Positions 9,621 to 22,525 are shown, numbered from the stretch's first letter. The stretch: DNA of 64,000 nucleotides from Rhyzopertha dominica (GCA_025024175.1 QCXZ01000053.1:9300001-9364000), one strand, 5' to 3'. Translations and numbers: made by a program. Notes: generated by a model from the sequence alone, not told the origin.

Positions 9621-12600
9621 TTTAGGAATCGATCCCCACTAATCTCACTAATATGCTGTGGTGAGCCATAAAATTTTATTAGGTGACAACGAAAGTGTCT
9701 TTACTATAATGCTGTGTATATGTGAATGATCGATTACTGATCCTACCAGGAAGGACTGCTATACAGGAAGTTTTAAATGAATTTAAAGCAGTTTTGAAAA
9801 TTCTGTGTTTGTCAAAAGAATTGTAAAGCATTTAGACACAGCTAGTGAAAACTCCACCTAAAAAGGATAACGAACTTTGCCATCTGTCACGCTACAAAAT
9901 AGCCCTCTTTTAGAAAGAGGGCGATAGAGGTTTCAAATGACACCGGTAGATGACAGCAACTTAGAAGTGTACGATTTTTGCATTTTTTTATCTTTTTATT
10001 AAAAACGAAACGCATAATAATGATCATGCAATAGGAGGACGTGACATAGGAATATGTAATATAAACTTTCAATAGGCTCTGAACAGTTACAACACGGATA
10101 AGGATAGCTGCTCCATTTTTTAAATTAAGTACTGTTTCACAAGTTACATTTTCTGTTTAAGCCCTTTTAAGCTTACCATGGTTTGAGTTTTGCTAAATTC
10201 GTTGTTGTAATATTCGATTTGGCGAAATTTATGGTCGCTTATACATATCGACGTCTTCAGTGCCACGATTGTGAGGTTCATGCCACCAAGTTGGCCGGCT
10301 CACATATCGTGGCTGCTGTCACTAAACATAAGATTTATTGCATCAGCATCGGCTTGGATCAGTTCCCCTTCATCATAATCGGCCAGATTACGAATAAGTG
10401 GGTTATTGTGAACGTCCGCACTGTGTATGGACTTTGCCGCTACCTCTTACATCGGAAACGTGAATTTGGTATTTAGAAACATGAGCCAAGAAGCTAACTC
10501 CTCTCTCATTTACAAAAACATTTCTTTGGGTTGTGGTAAAATAAGGCTAGCTACACAACGTTCACTATCTTCCACTTTTTTATCTTGCCAGGTTGATGTG
10601 CTTGACATTTTGTATTTACCCTCTTCAAATATTGAGTGTTCTCTCCCATCCCTCTAGCTATGCCCATTTCTTGTTGTTTATCTGCAAAGATAAACTGGAC
10701 ATTATTGAGCACTGTTAACGATCAATGAAAGCAAACTTACCTCCAATTACAATCATATTCGTCTATTAATGCAACTTTCGTTCCATGTTTACAAGGCTTG
10801 TGTGTACAAAAATTATACGTTCACGCTTTACGGGTATATGGAATGAAATATATGAACAGCCAAAGAGAAACCACAACAAAATGTTGAAACAATGGTCAAA
10901 GCGTGGGCATGGCGGCATGGCATAGCGTAACACACGAAGGCCGTCACCGTCAGGTCAGTGTTGCCATTGCCAACCGTTTAAATCTAAAAATCCCTTTTTG
11001 CCTCTGAAAATTTATTTTTTGATGTTTGTAGGTATATATTATTGCATATGGATGTATATTATATCGAAAAATGTTTAATAAAAATTAAATATATAATCAC
11101 ATGCTATAAAAAATATTAAACACTAAATGGTTAATTTGGCTATCACTTACGAAGTTGTGAACTACAAAACTATTACGACTAAAATCTATGTGGAGATTGG
11201 AGAAGTAAAAGTAGTTTGCGGTTTACTTTATAAATTTTCATCAGATTCAGAAAATAAAATGAACTGTTCATCGCATCCGCGCGTGAAACGAGTATGATTT
11301 GGCTCGGAATATGAATTGAAGAGTATCTTTTCATTATTATTAGTAGTATTAGTAATAATAGTAAAAAAAATGTAAAAAATGATAATAAAAACAATCGGTA
11401 AATTGGTAAAAGTTGAAAAGTCAAAATTAAAAAATCCCTCAAAATCCCTTTATCCTTCTTTCTATTAAAAAATCTCTCAAAAAGAGATAAATCCCTCGGG
11501 TTAGTGACATTGCGTCAGGTCGCCATTGGTCACTGTAAAAGCAAAAAACACAGGCAAAAAAGTAAACTTCAACCAGGGTTGCCAACTGCCCTAACCTTAA
11601 TCGTCGTACCAATCCCACAAAAAATATCGTACACGTGATATAATCAAAAACGTAGTATAATTTAACATTCTTTATTTAGCGAACCACTAATTGTTTTAGT
11701 AATTTACATATTTCTAGAATTTGATTTTATTAAATTAATTTTACTGACATTTCACTTGACATAGCACCTATCAATACAAAGCTTCCCCTGCAACTGTAGA
11801 ACGGTGTTGTTATTTAATAACTAAAAGCAAATGCATAATATAGAGATAACTGTCACCATCTCACAATTATTAGTGTGACTGCTAATCTAATAGACATGTT
11901 TTGAAAGGAAATTACCAATGATGGTACTATAGAAATCGTATGATTCTAAAATTATCGTATAAAAGCGTACGATAATAAGAATGCAATAGTACATCGCATG
12001 CAGACCTGAAATTATCATACGATTGGCAACGCTGACTGTCACCGTCATACTGCAGCTGTGCTGTCATTGTCAAGCAGCCGATGTCAGTTTGTTTGACTGG
12101 TGCCTGTGGTTATAGTGCGGTGTTGCCATTTGTCCGGTGATTACTTTGATCGAAATGTATATTTAATCGTCTAATAATTGTAACTGCAAAATTGGGATCA
12201 AAATGGCTGCAGATAGAGATATATACAATAATAATAATGCCTTTTCAGCTCCATCAACTCATCGTCAAACCGTCGCCTAGAAAGGAGGCATAAATCTAAA
12301 TACATTTAAATTCTTCAATTAATTTAACTTACAATAAAACATTGTCATGTTGATGCTATCAACTTTTCATTAATATCATTCCCACCTGAACGCTAAGCTT
12401 TTTTTTAAACAAAGTCAGAAATGTAGGTTCAAAATTTATTTAAGAATTTAGTGTTATTTCGTCAGAACATCTATTGGATGTTGTTATTTCTAAAATTTTT
12501 AATAAATTTAGTAAGTGGCCCTTTTGCTCAATATGTAAAATATCAGCATTAATTTTGAAACTGTGGTCAGTATCTAAAAGATGGTTTGCAAACAGAATAA

Positions 12601-13555
12601 TTTTGTGCTAATCGCCAAGATTTTAAATATTATTTTATTCTTGTTTTAAAATTACTAAAGGTTCTGCCTATACACAGGGTGATCAGTTAAGGTTGGACAG
12701 CGGCTGGAAATTAATCGTGCTTTTTTTAAACAAATGTGGCCACCCAGATTTCATTTAAAATATTATAAAATACGTAACTTTTCCATTAGGTGGCGTATTT
12801 AATATGACATATCAAAGAGTTTGTAAACACTTTAGGCATAATTGACTGTAAACTGGAATTTGAATAAGTTTTACTTAATTGTGACAGTAATGTCGTTTGT
12901 TTCATTTGTCATAGTCTTGCTGGTGTGATTCGAACATGCAATTTCTGTTTAAACATGTTCGAATAAAATATTGTTTATCTCGAAAACGGTTAATACTATC
13001 GACATACAAAAAGAGTAACTTTTTAATGCAAGGAGAATGATAGATTAAATAAATTAGGTCAAAACTATAAAACACCTAAGGGATGAATAATTATTGAGGA
13101 AAACCTCTCAGTTTTCTACCCCTTACTGAATGTAAGAAAATGAAAATGTATTAGAAATCCGGCCCTTCTATAGCTAAGATGATTTCCGTAATTTCAAATT
13201 TGAATATCTTTAGATTATTTAGATATTTCAGAAAAAGTGGATGTTTCATTACAACTCTAAGGTTTGTATCTCTGAAACGGAGCGCTTTAGGGTATAAGTC
13301 GACATGAGTTTTTTTTAATTCAGAATTGTGAATACTACCATTTTCAAAAATATTGTCACTTCCTCCTGTTGAGTCTAGGTAAGAAGTTCTCAAGGTGATA
13401 ATGACTGAAGTAGGACGCCTGAACTGCGCCGTGTTGTTACTTATAAATCGGTTGCAACAAAATTTGTTGTATCATCCGGATATCAACATCCACCCAGCGA
13501 GAAGATGGGAACTGGGAATCGAAAGTTAGAACAAAAGTCAAAACCATGAGAGTTC
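9621..13555. other. Non-coding stretch
   Basis: No convincing gene was seen. Open frames here are short, hydrophobic or low complexity (for example around 11180-11440). The stretch contains the 53-bp hairpin repeat at 10261-10313. At 12672 there is a CAGGGTGATCAGTTAAGG word typical of insect transposon termini, whose partner end was not found. Confidence 0.6.
10261..10313 (+). repeat. Conserved 53-bp hairpin repeat, copy 1
   Basis: The sequence starts TGCCACGATTGTGAGG and ends CTCACATATCGTGGC, so its ends are complementary. It also contains the smaller hairpin GCCACCAAGTTGGC. It is repeated on the opposite strand at 48201-48253 with one mismatch visible, while flanks there are unrelated. It may be a SINE core domain or another small mobile module. 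Confidence 0.65.
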
Positions 13556-13563
13556 CTTACCGA

Positions 13564-14465
13564 CAGTGATGGGCGCGTAGAATACGCCATATAAATTACG
13601 CTATTATCTACGCGTAAACTATGTAATATTCTACCTTAAAAGTCTACTGTAGAAAACAGCATTGTGTAGACAAACAGAACTCTAGAAATTTATAGTTTTT
13701 TTAGTGGTGTTCTGGTGTTCATCATCAGTACCACTCAAAACGCCTCAAATGCCAATATTATTTTGTATTTTATTATTATTTTATATTTATTCTTAATTAA
13801 ACAAAATACTACTTTGTTGTAATTAAGTTGACTAGATAAATGTTTTAAATAACAATAACTTGTATGGGTATACGTCAATTATAGCCAGAAGACCTGAGTA
13901 AACAGGCTAAGTGTGCTGTCCAAAAGCACTTTGGCGCACTTTGGATTTTATTATCTTTATTCTCTATAAACGGAAATAGGCGGCCAATTTTATATGCCAT
14001 CCTTGTTCTTCCACGAGACGTTTTTAATTGCAAATCAATTTGATTGTCGTATATATGTATACTGAACTAGGTACATTGATCTAGAAAGTAACAGGTGATA
14101 ATTGATTACAGTAGATACTTTTCTTTGGAGAAAAATCAACTTGTACTAATTTGATAGCATGAGAAAATAGGCTTCTTGAGAATGTACTTAATATAGTCGT
14201 GGAAGGAAAACATAATGCTTTGTCTTTTATGTTCTAAAGAAAACTATTATAAAAAGGAAATTGACACATGAAGAAGCTATCAAAACAGAGAAATTAGAAA
14301 TAAAATGGTTTCCATTCAGGTTTATCGCATACCTACTTAATACACTTTAACCATAATATACTCGTCTTGAATTTTCTACTCAAAATCTACGCCAAAATGC
14401 TTTGTCTACATTTTCTACGCGTGTAACGTAGAAAATTATAATTTACGCGTAAACGCCCATCACTG
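13564..14465. mobile_element. Nonautonomous hAT element, 902 bp
   Basis: Terminal inverted repeats CAGTGATGGGCG at both ends are flanked by a perfect 8-bp target duplication, CTTACCGA (13556-13563 and 14466-14473). This is diagnostic of hAT transposition. TACGCGTA words are clustered just inside both ends (for example CTACGCGTAAAC on the left and TTTACGCGTAAACG on the right), as expected for transposase-binding subterminal repeats. There is no transposase frame inside. Confidence 0.9.
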
Positions 14466-14473
14466 CTTACCGA

Positions 14474-15654
14474 CCGCTAACGAATTAAGGTGTAACTTGG
14501 AGTTTCTTCTCAACAGCTAACGAATTAAGATGTCATATCTAAGAGTCCATCGTAACAAGTCGCAAGGATGGATTATCTTCTGGTTTTGATGATGTAAAAG
14601 TTAATCGTCGGGTCTCACGGTCTCTAGTCTATAGGCTATTTAATTTTGAGTTCAAGTTAAAACTGTTAATAAAAGTCCGCGGGAAAACATCGAAAGTAAA
14701 AGTACTTTAAGTTATCTGCCGATATTTCTAGTGTTGGTTGATCTATTGATTTTAGTAGAAATCCATACTCTAGCGTGCGTTAGTCAATAATAATTGTGTC
14801 AAGTAAAAATCCGTGGAGTTACGAATTACTTGGCTGGGAACCATCACATCAATTTGGATTACCAGTTCCATTCAACATCCACTTAGGGTTAAAGTGAAAC
14901 TGCTTTTGAGTTTTTGACCCAACTGCTAATCCGTAACCCTTGGTTACCTGCAATCCAATTAGAATATATTTGCTATTGGATTTTGTCCGTCGGGACACCG
15001 GATTTGAATAATAACAAATCCGTATACCTTGTATATTTACTTAGAAACAATTTACAAAGAGGATCTGCCTTCTTAGAAGTAATAGACCCACTATGCACGG
15101 GTAGCTTTTAACGAATGAATCAATACCATCCTTGAAAGTATATATTTTCTGTTAACTGTGAACTGAAACTGTTGGAATTTCCGTTCCTGTACTCCACTAT
15201 AATTAATTCCAGTTTGTCCCACATAAGTTCATATAGGCACTTCCGACATTGTATTCTTTCCAATGCATATTTTGATATTTGGCAATTCTGTCTTTTTGAT
15301 TAACAAAAATTTCTTTTATTCTCTGATGCATTTTATAAACTGCATTGACATCGCTGCGTTTTAAAATGCTGTTGGTCTTAGTTGTGAAGTTTTCTACCAA
15401 GAGATAAGTGAATGCAAAAAGAGCCAAGATGAACGCTGGAGCCAATATCACGAAATTAAATTGTAATGAATAAAATAACCGTAACAGTATGTTAAACTTC
15501 TTATGATTTTCTTTTCAGTTTCAATGTATTTCTTTTTTCAGGTCAGTTCTCTTTATCAACTATATTTGGGTTGCAACTGTTTGCTTTAGCTGACTGTTTA
15601 ATAACATCAACTTTTTTCTTTTTAAACAACGTAAACTGGTCCATTTTCTTCTGT
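14474..15654. other. Stretch with one unassigned minus-strand frame
   Basis: A minus-strand frame from about 15500 to 15203 encodes a hydrophobic segment (FVILAPAFILALFAFTYLLV) followed by a charged region containing MHQRIKEIFVNQKDRIAKY. It has no ATG and only a weak upstream acceptor. It could be one exon of a membrane protein or chance. I did not recognise it. Nothing else was seen here. Confidence 0.3.
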
Positions 15655-15900
15655 AGTAATGTTTACTTCTACAATAAATCTTCCCGAAGTCTATTAAATC
15701 CACTATATTTAATAAATAGGCAAAGCGCTTTCAGCTATAATTAGCCATCATCAGTACCTCATAATGTAAAAAAGGAATACAAAACAACTGACATTGTCAA
15801 AATCGAAATAAGCAATCTTGACTTCAAACAAAAAAATAGCCTGCATGCTAAAAGCACAAACATGAAATCAATGATCAAATAAAGAATTTAGAATAGGACA
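15655..15900 (-). repeat. PLE-1 inverted terminal repeat, left arm
   Basis: This sequence is the diverged reverse complement of about 17435-17690. It includes the minus-strand words CTGATGATGGCT and AGCTGAAAGCGC, hammerhead-like core elements, and the AAGTCTATT / AATAAATAGGCAAAGCG region. Together the arms resemble the pseudo-LTRs of Penelope-like elements in inverted orientation. Confidence 0.65.
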
Positions 15901-16350
15901 ACTAAAATTTAAAAAATCAATCAAAATTGTAAAATTACCGTTATCTATAATTTTGTATATTTCAAGAATTTCTAGAAAATTTAATTTTAAGGATTTATTA
16001 CAAATATGTAAAGAATTTAAATTATTTAAAGAGGCAGTGTATTTAAATGACAATAAATGATTTGCTAATGAAGAATTTGTATTAACTATATCAGTATTCT
16101 TATACTTTTCACATTGTTTCAAGTATTCATTGCCTCTAATTGAAAAAGATCTCTCCGTTTGACAAATATAAACAGAATTACAATCGTTACAAGAGAAACT
16201 ATAAACTCCCGAATGATTCAAAACTGGAATTTTGTCTTTATTGCGAACAAAACGGGAAAACACACTGCCTACCGTAGAAAAACCAACACTTATTCCATGA
16301 GAGGAAAACAATTTAGATAAACTAAGTGCGACCAGACCAACAAACGTAAG
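15868..16350 (-). pseudogene. Penelope-like element GIY-YIG endonuclease fragment
   Basis: The minus-strand frame contains GVYSFSCNDCNSVYICQT, the GIY-YIG core of Penelope-like elements with its CxxC. It is preceded by FSSHGISVGF and followed by SLANHLLSFKYTASL and LEILEIYKI, matching the family's C-terminal order. It lacks a start codon, and the upstream RT is absent. The fragment ends at the pseudo-LTR, so it is the 3' end of a 5'-truncated PLE. Confidence 0.7.
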
Positions 16351-16612
16351 ACCATATAAAATTTTGGCTTCTTCAATATGAAAGGTGTTAAAAGAAAACT
16401 TAAATTTTGTTAAATATTTAAAGTATCATTTTTGTAATTCATGATTTGGAAAGTTATTATTAAAAGCAATTTGAAGAATTACACCTTGTTCTTTTTCAAA
16501 AGCCTTTAAAGAAAGAGGTTATTTAAAGTCTGTTAAAAAGAGAATGAAATACGGACATTTTGTGTGTATAAGGGTGAAAAGAAAAGTAATTAATAATGTT
16601 ATCGGTGCAGGG

Positions 16613-16770
16613 TTGGCAAGAAACATGTTTTTTTTAAATTAAACAAAACAAACAGTTTTTTTAAATTTAATCATGTTTAAATTGTTAAAAACATGTTTTT
16701 TTTCTTACTTAGTTGAAAACATGTTTAAAACGTTTTAATCACTGTTTTAAACGCTGTTTTAAACATGCAC
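16613..16770. repeat. AAACATGTTT-rich element end
   Basis: CAGGGTTGGCAAGAAACATG opens a stretch with many GTTTTAAACATG / AAACATGTTT words. A CAGGG-start terminus followed by dense palindromic motifs looks like a hAT terminus with subterminal repeats. No matching opposite end was found. Confidence 0.4.
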
Positions 16771-17342
16771 TCTCATGCAAATTACTATTTGTATTAGTGA
16801 AAATAAATACGAGTAGATGACGCAAAGCGTAGCAGTTGTCTAAAAATACCTAGGTGACTTCGATTACCTTGTCATTTGTCATTTGTATTCGATGTGTGCG
16901 GCGTATACGCGACAATTTTAGTTATTATGAGCCGGTTTTTCTTTTCTATTTTAAGCGAAAATCAACTCTGTTATTAAAATCCAGACCAATCACATACTGG
17001 TTACTGGGTTGATTTTAGCTAATATCAACTTTAACAAAGAGAATAGGAACCGACCTTGTATGTTTAAAGTTCAACAATTACAATGACCAGTAGGAGGAAT
17101 AATGCAGGGTGGAATTACTTAGACAAAATTAAGGTGTAAAATAGTACAATGCGAGCTCGATGCAAGAAGTGCAAAAAAGATGTGCTTGCACTAGTAAGAA
17201 TATTTTATTTCTTGTTTATTGTTTTTATATTACCAAGTTCTGTTAACTATTTGTTCTATTATGCGAAATATATAATTATCTAGTATGTGTTGAATGAACG
17301 TCTTATTTATTGTCTGGGGAATTTCGAAATTCTTCAGTTTGT

Positions 17343-17434
17343 TGGACAAGTCAATTGAATTTTTAATAGCAAAAGAATTTTCGAAAAGTAAAACTTCACG
17401 AAGGGTCAAAATTAATAATTTTGAATGATTTTTG
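17343..17434 (+). pseudogene. PLE C-terminal tail, plus strand
   Basis: The plus strand reads LDKSIEFLIAKEFSKSKTSR and ends at TGA (17432-17434), directly before the right pseudo-LTR arm. Its position and composition mirror the C-terminus of the minus-strand GIY-YIG fragment, suggesting a second, strongly 5'-truncated PLE copy facing the other way. Confidence 0.4.
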
Positions 17435-17690
17435 TAATTTTAGTTGTATTCTGAATTCTTTATTTGATCATTGATTTCATGTTTGTGCTTTTGGCATGCA
17501 GGCTATTTTTTTGTTTGAAGTCAAGATTGCTTATTTCGATTTTGACAATGTCAGTTTTATAAATTCTTTTGTATTCCTTTTTTACAATGTGAGGCACTGA
17601 TGATGGCTTACAGCTGAAAACGCTTTGCCTATTTATTAAATATAAATAGACTTCGGGGAGATTTATTGTAGAAGTAAACATTCTTTCTTC
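17435..17690 (+). repeat. PLE-1 inverted terminal repeat, right arm
   Basis: Reverse-complement partner of 15655-15900. It contains CACTGATGATGGCTTACAGC then TGAAAACGC at 17594-17625. This has the CUGAUGA and GAAA elements of a hammerhead with a GGCU/AGCU stem II, although the cleavage triplet is not convincing. Confidence 0.6.
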
Positions 17691-17699
17691 TTATTTGGT

Positions 17700-18610
17700 T
17701 GATGGTGCATGGTGATGAACTAAGACATTTTGTAGTTGTAATTGTTTATTGATGGTAGTGGAAGCTCCTGTTTTCGCTATAGATTTGAAAATCTAGAAAT
17801 TTGGTCGTTTGGCTGTTTTCTTTTTCAATTGTGAATTTTATGTGACTGGGAAATGTACTTAATAAATTCAGTTCATCTGGTCTTTTTTTATTTATTATAC
17901 AAAAAATACTGTCCACATACCTTGTCCAAGGTGTATTTCTGAGTGATGAGTGTCTAGGAAAAAAACAGTTTTGAAATTATCTGTGAAAATTTCTGCTAAT
18001 AAAGGGCTTAGGGAAGTCCCATAGATATCCCACTATCTTGTAGGTATACTGTGTTTCTGTAGGTGAACATGCTCTTGTTCGTTCTGTTGAATCAGCCTTT
18101 CTTTTAACGTTGAATAATTGGTAGGGTTTCTTCTAGTGATACGTTCGTGAAGTTGTTCACATAAAAAACAGGCGTTTTTTTATTGAATATTCGGATTTGA
18201 ATTGCAGTAAATGCACTAAAATTGGGTTGAAACATTTTCTTATATTCCGGGTAGTAATTTGATATAATAATTGGTCTCAAAGGTGGACAAAATATTTTTT
18301 TGCGGATTTTTGGTATCTCCTAAAATCTAGATAGTAAAAGATTCACCTTAATTATTTTGGTATTTTCTGGGATGTGTGTGTAGGAAGATCGTAATGCTGT
18401 TTCTAATTTTTCGTATTTGAATGTTTTAGTTGTTTTTCACTTTTCTAAGCAATGATTTGTTTAAAAGTTTTTCCATGCCTTGGTCTTCTTCCGTAGTTAT
18501 AATTTTCTACATTTTGGCCTTTATCTGCTTTGTTGATAATACAGTTGTTACCCTCAAGTGTCTGGTTTCTTTATCTACGTTGTTTTTGTATGTAATTTTT
18601 ACTGGCTGAA
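17700..18610 (-). pseudogene. Penelope-like reverse transcriptase remnant
   Basis: Minus-strand blocks in the family order, in several frames: INKADKGQNV near 18540; PKIRK and PPLRPIIISN near 18300; YGTSLSPLLAEIFTDNF near 18010; and RYVDSIFCIINKK near 17910. The last is the catalytic block, with YVDS in place of the YADD seen in PLE-2. Stops and frame changes make it nonfunctional. It is cut off at the PLE-1 right arm. Confidence 0.7.
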
Positions 18611-19159
18611 ATTTCTTTAATTCTACGAGGTAAGCAATCTATATCTACAGCTTATATTATTATGTCTTTCCTGTTATGAGTTGCAAAAGTTTAGATTTTC
18701 GTCTTCTCTGCTGTTTAAAGTTACGCTGGTTAAGTTGTCTACTCTCATGCCGAAGGAATGTTGTGTTTTTGATCCGCGCAAGTGATACTGTGGTGACTGG
18801 TGTTTTGGTGTGTTAATTTTTCCAGCTTGTCTTCTCTGATAATACTGTTCCTGTGTCTGTCTTGTCTTCATCTAAGAAAATGTGTAGTTCTAAAAAGATT
18901 AAATACTCTAAGGATTATTGTTTCACTTTTTTTATATCTTGTGTCTTGTATTTTCCTTGGTATTGAGTTTTAATTTTGTTGGGATCCATTACTGTTTTAA
19001 CGCTAACACAAATCGAATGTGTATTAATTGTCAGCTCTTCTTGACATAGATGTGTTAAAAATATTGTTAACGTAAATTATTATTTATGTTTAGTTTGTGA
19101 AATTGTATATTGAGATATATTTTACTGAGTATTTGCGGTTTTTGTATTGATTTGGTTAT

Positions 19160-19215
19160 AGGCTACCTTGATGATGCCTCAATGGGCGAAAACGTCGGGT
19201 TTTAAGTGTTTCAAG
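19160..19215 (+). ncRNA. Degenerate hammerhead-like motif of a PLE end
   Basis: TTGATGATGCC, a short loop, GGGCGAAAACGTCGGG: this has the order core - stem II (GCC/GGC) - GAAA - GUC of the minimal hammerheads carried by PLE termini. The first core base is U rather than C, so activity is doubtful. It lies upstream of the minus-strand RT remnant, as an inverted pseudo-LTR would. Confidence 0.4.
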
Positions 19216-22200
19216 TAAAACTATATTGGAGTAATTATCTTTTATTTATTTATTGTAACCAAATCTATATTAGATGAACAAAATGAAATCTTATTCTGGG
19301 AGTAATTTTACGATATTTCACAGACATTACCTAATTTTCAGTATTAATTCCCTTCAACGCAACGCTTTGAATAATTATAGCACCTAAATCATTTTTACTA
19401 TATCGAATTCCTCATAATAAGAAGCATATAAAATGTATCTAAGTTTTCTCTCTAACGCGCTTAGTGTAAAAGTTAGGATCGAGAAAACAGCTTTATGAAT
19501 AAAAACTATAGAAATGGAACTAAGTAGTCAAAAAACACTGAATTGTTTTGATAGCTATGAAAACGACGTATACAACGGCGGCTCATTTTTTCAACTCGGT
19601 CAACAAATAAAAGGACTTCATTGAAAAAAGTCCTCATAAGGAAAATTCCTTTGAACTTTCCTTAAGGCTGTTTATACGTACTACTCTACATAGTTTATGC
19701 AGGATAAAATCCGTATTTTTCATGATATCGATTTGAGATTTTTTATCTGAGCGCTTAAATTATTTATCTCGGGAGTTGTCATCGTACTTTTTCGAAATTC
19801 ACACTGCATTTTGCCGAAAAAAATTAAAAGGTGCAAGAAAAAAAATTATGATTAAAACAAACAAAAAATAAGACGAGAGCACCAGAGAAAATTTAATTTT
19901 GATACGCAAAACATTTGTTCTTTTCTTTATCGCAGCAAAAATAATGAATTTTTGTTGCATTAAATTTGAACAATTTTTGCACCGAGGGAGTTAACCTTTA
20001 ATGCTTTGCGGGGCGGAGCATCGCCCTCGTAAACTTGTTGCTCAAAGTTTCAAAGTATTGATATGCACGGACTGAAGTATTATATGTAAAACTGATAGGC
20101 GATGGCGACAGACTTCTGACCGCAAAACCTTACGGACCACAACTGGTTCGCCAAATGCACAAACCATCTGCTGAGAAACTGTCTCAGAATTGCATCAAAT
20201 GGCAAAAAGTCGTTTAAGTTCGACAAAAAATAAGGTTTACCTGTGAAGCTGCGGAAAAGTTTGAAATCTAACATAGAGCGAATGAGAGGAGCAATAAAGA
20301 AAGCCCTAAATTTCAGGAAAATAGAGGATGTTTCGTTTGATTAACAATTGGCAGGATTATCTAGAAACACTGAAAATTGCCCAAGGCATGTATTTGGTGA
20401 TCATAAAAATTGTGAAAATTACTTTTGCACAGAACCAAAACCAAACGAAAAGAACTTCATTTCTGAGATGGACGAATGTGGTTTGCTTGGCGATTAACTG
20501 ACATGCTCTAAAAGATTAGTGCTAAATGTTCATAACTTTTTATTAAACATGACTAGCAACGCAACAGGGACAAATAATTCATCGAAAAATTGCTAAACGA
20601 ACCCCCGGAATATTTACAAAAAAAGGATATGAGCCGTATTCCTAACCGGAAACGAGATCAAGCTTGTACAAGACTTTTCGCAGATGATCAACCATAAAAA
20701 AAGAAAAACAAGTCTGTTGGTCCCGATTCAGATCATCGATGATAACTATAAAGAGCAGCAAATGGGAGAACTGCTTCCAAAAACTTCAACAGGACTTGAT
20801 GAAATAGAAAAAGATAGCCTAGGTCAATCTGCTAATCCGAGGTAGTTCCAAGAACGATCATATAGACTAACTGCTTCCAATGTTGGTCGTGTTGTATTTC
20901 GCAGGAATCCCAATACCTACGACATTCTTGCTAAAAGTTTTTTTTTCATTCGCCCTTGGGGCAGCAATAATGAAGACTTGGCAAAATAATGAAACTTTAA
21001 CTGGATTTAAAATTAAAAACTCGGGTTTATTTGTGCACTGCAATCACCAATTTCTTGCTGCCAGTCCAATCAATGACACTGTCATTATAAAAATTAAATA
21101 TCCTAGCTCTATAACAGTTATCAAACATTACTGTATAAATATATTAACGGTAATTGCCATTTTTATACATTACTTTACAGAAACAAAAATATTTTTTTTA
21201 TGATTTTGAGTTTACATTTTAACCAGCTTCTCTCTTTATGTACACAAAAATCGGCGATTAGTATTATTAATAGTAAAAATTCACGTTTCTGAGTTTTTTA
21301 AATATATTCTTGCTTTATTTTTTTTTTAATTTTGATAAAAGGATTCATTCGTCAAAAAAGGTTCACTTGGGGGTAAAGGGTACAAGTCAGAGTTGTAAGA
21401 ATGTAATAAATTTACTTGGTGTACAATTAATTACACGTAATTCAACTGAATTAAAAAATGAGTTTCACCAGAAAAAGTAACTTTTGCCCAAATGACAAAT
21501 TACCGTGCTCATAAACCGTTGGACTGTGGGCAATATGCTGTCAATACTAGAGTGACAGGTTAGGGGTCATAACTTATCTTGCAAACCAATAGTGTAGCTG
21601 CAATATAGTGACAGGCTTTGTCACGTCCACGTGGACTAATTATGTTACCGCCCTAAAAATTTTACTTGGCCCAAAACGTATGAAGAGCCTTAATCAAATT
21701 TGCATATACGGGTTCTGGGTAAATGCGGTCGTACCGTCATAAAACTATTAGGTCTAAGAAGAATAGATAATACCATTGCGAACGTCAGGTCAAAGTGATA
21801 TTCCTATACCTGCCTCTTATCTAAGTCCAATTTCCAGAAACTGAAAATGCGCTAACCGTTAAGTAATGAAGTAAACAATTCTGATTCCTTCAGTGGTGCA
21901 TAAATTATATTGCCAATGTCCAATACCACACAGTTAGGTTAAATTGTTAGAAGTATTTTTACATTGGTAAAAATTGCGTTACAAGTCATGTAAAGTCAAA
22001 AAAGGAAATATCTTCTTACATATAAACGTTATATATATTCCATGGATGAAAAAGACTAATGAAATGTGTTGACGTTGCACTGTTGACACATGCGAAAAAA
22101 AAGACTCTTTAGTGACCATCCAGTGCACTTGGGTGTGGTGCAGACATCATAGACATGCAATTAATGCTGTTACTGTTACCTGCATTGTTGATTCTGCCAA

Positions 22201-22374
22201 AACGTCTACAAATCGCAAAATACCCTATAAAAATTACACAACGTCAGTGTAAATTTGACAAACGACACAAGTAACAGTTGTGACAGTAATAAAGCGACAA
22301 AACACATATTTTTATTGTTTGCAAAAACAGCTTAAATAAGTGAAATCAGCAACAAGTAAAAATATAACATAAAC
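19216..22374. other. Non-coding stretch
   Basis: AT-rich sequence with no recognisable coding blocks, terminal repeats or RNA genes. The 107-codon plus-strand frame near 20880 is unsupported by composition or motifs. Confidence 0.5.
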
Positions 22375-22483
22375 AATAATATTTTGCATAAGAGGGTGAA
22401 TGCTTTCAGTGTCCATAATATAAGATAATATATTCTCGGAAAGATCGCTGTCTCTTGAAAACACTGACAAAAAATTATAAGTC

Positions 22484-22525
22484 TGACGTTTCGATTACAC
22501 CTGTAATCTTTGTCAAAGACGAAGA
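22484..22525 (-). ncRNA. Hammerhead-like motif in the PLE-2 end
   Basis: On the minus strand TTTGACAAA is followed by GATTACAGGTGTAATC (a 7-bp stem with a 2-nt loop), then GAAACGTCAG. The stem II - GAAAC - GUC order is that of PLE hammerheads, but the CUGAUGA core is degenerate (UUGACAA). Confidence 0.5.

Noticed and set aside
15203..15500. Exon of a membrane receptor
   Set aside because: One hydrophobic segment is visible but there is no start, convincing splice site or recognised family; left as unassigned.
20880..21203. 107-codon plus-strand frame
   Set aside because: Composition is that of AT-rich non-coding DNA, with no motif or splice context.
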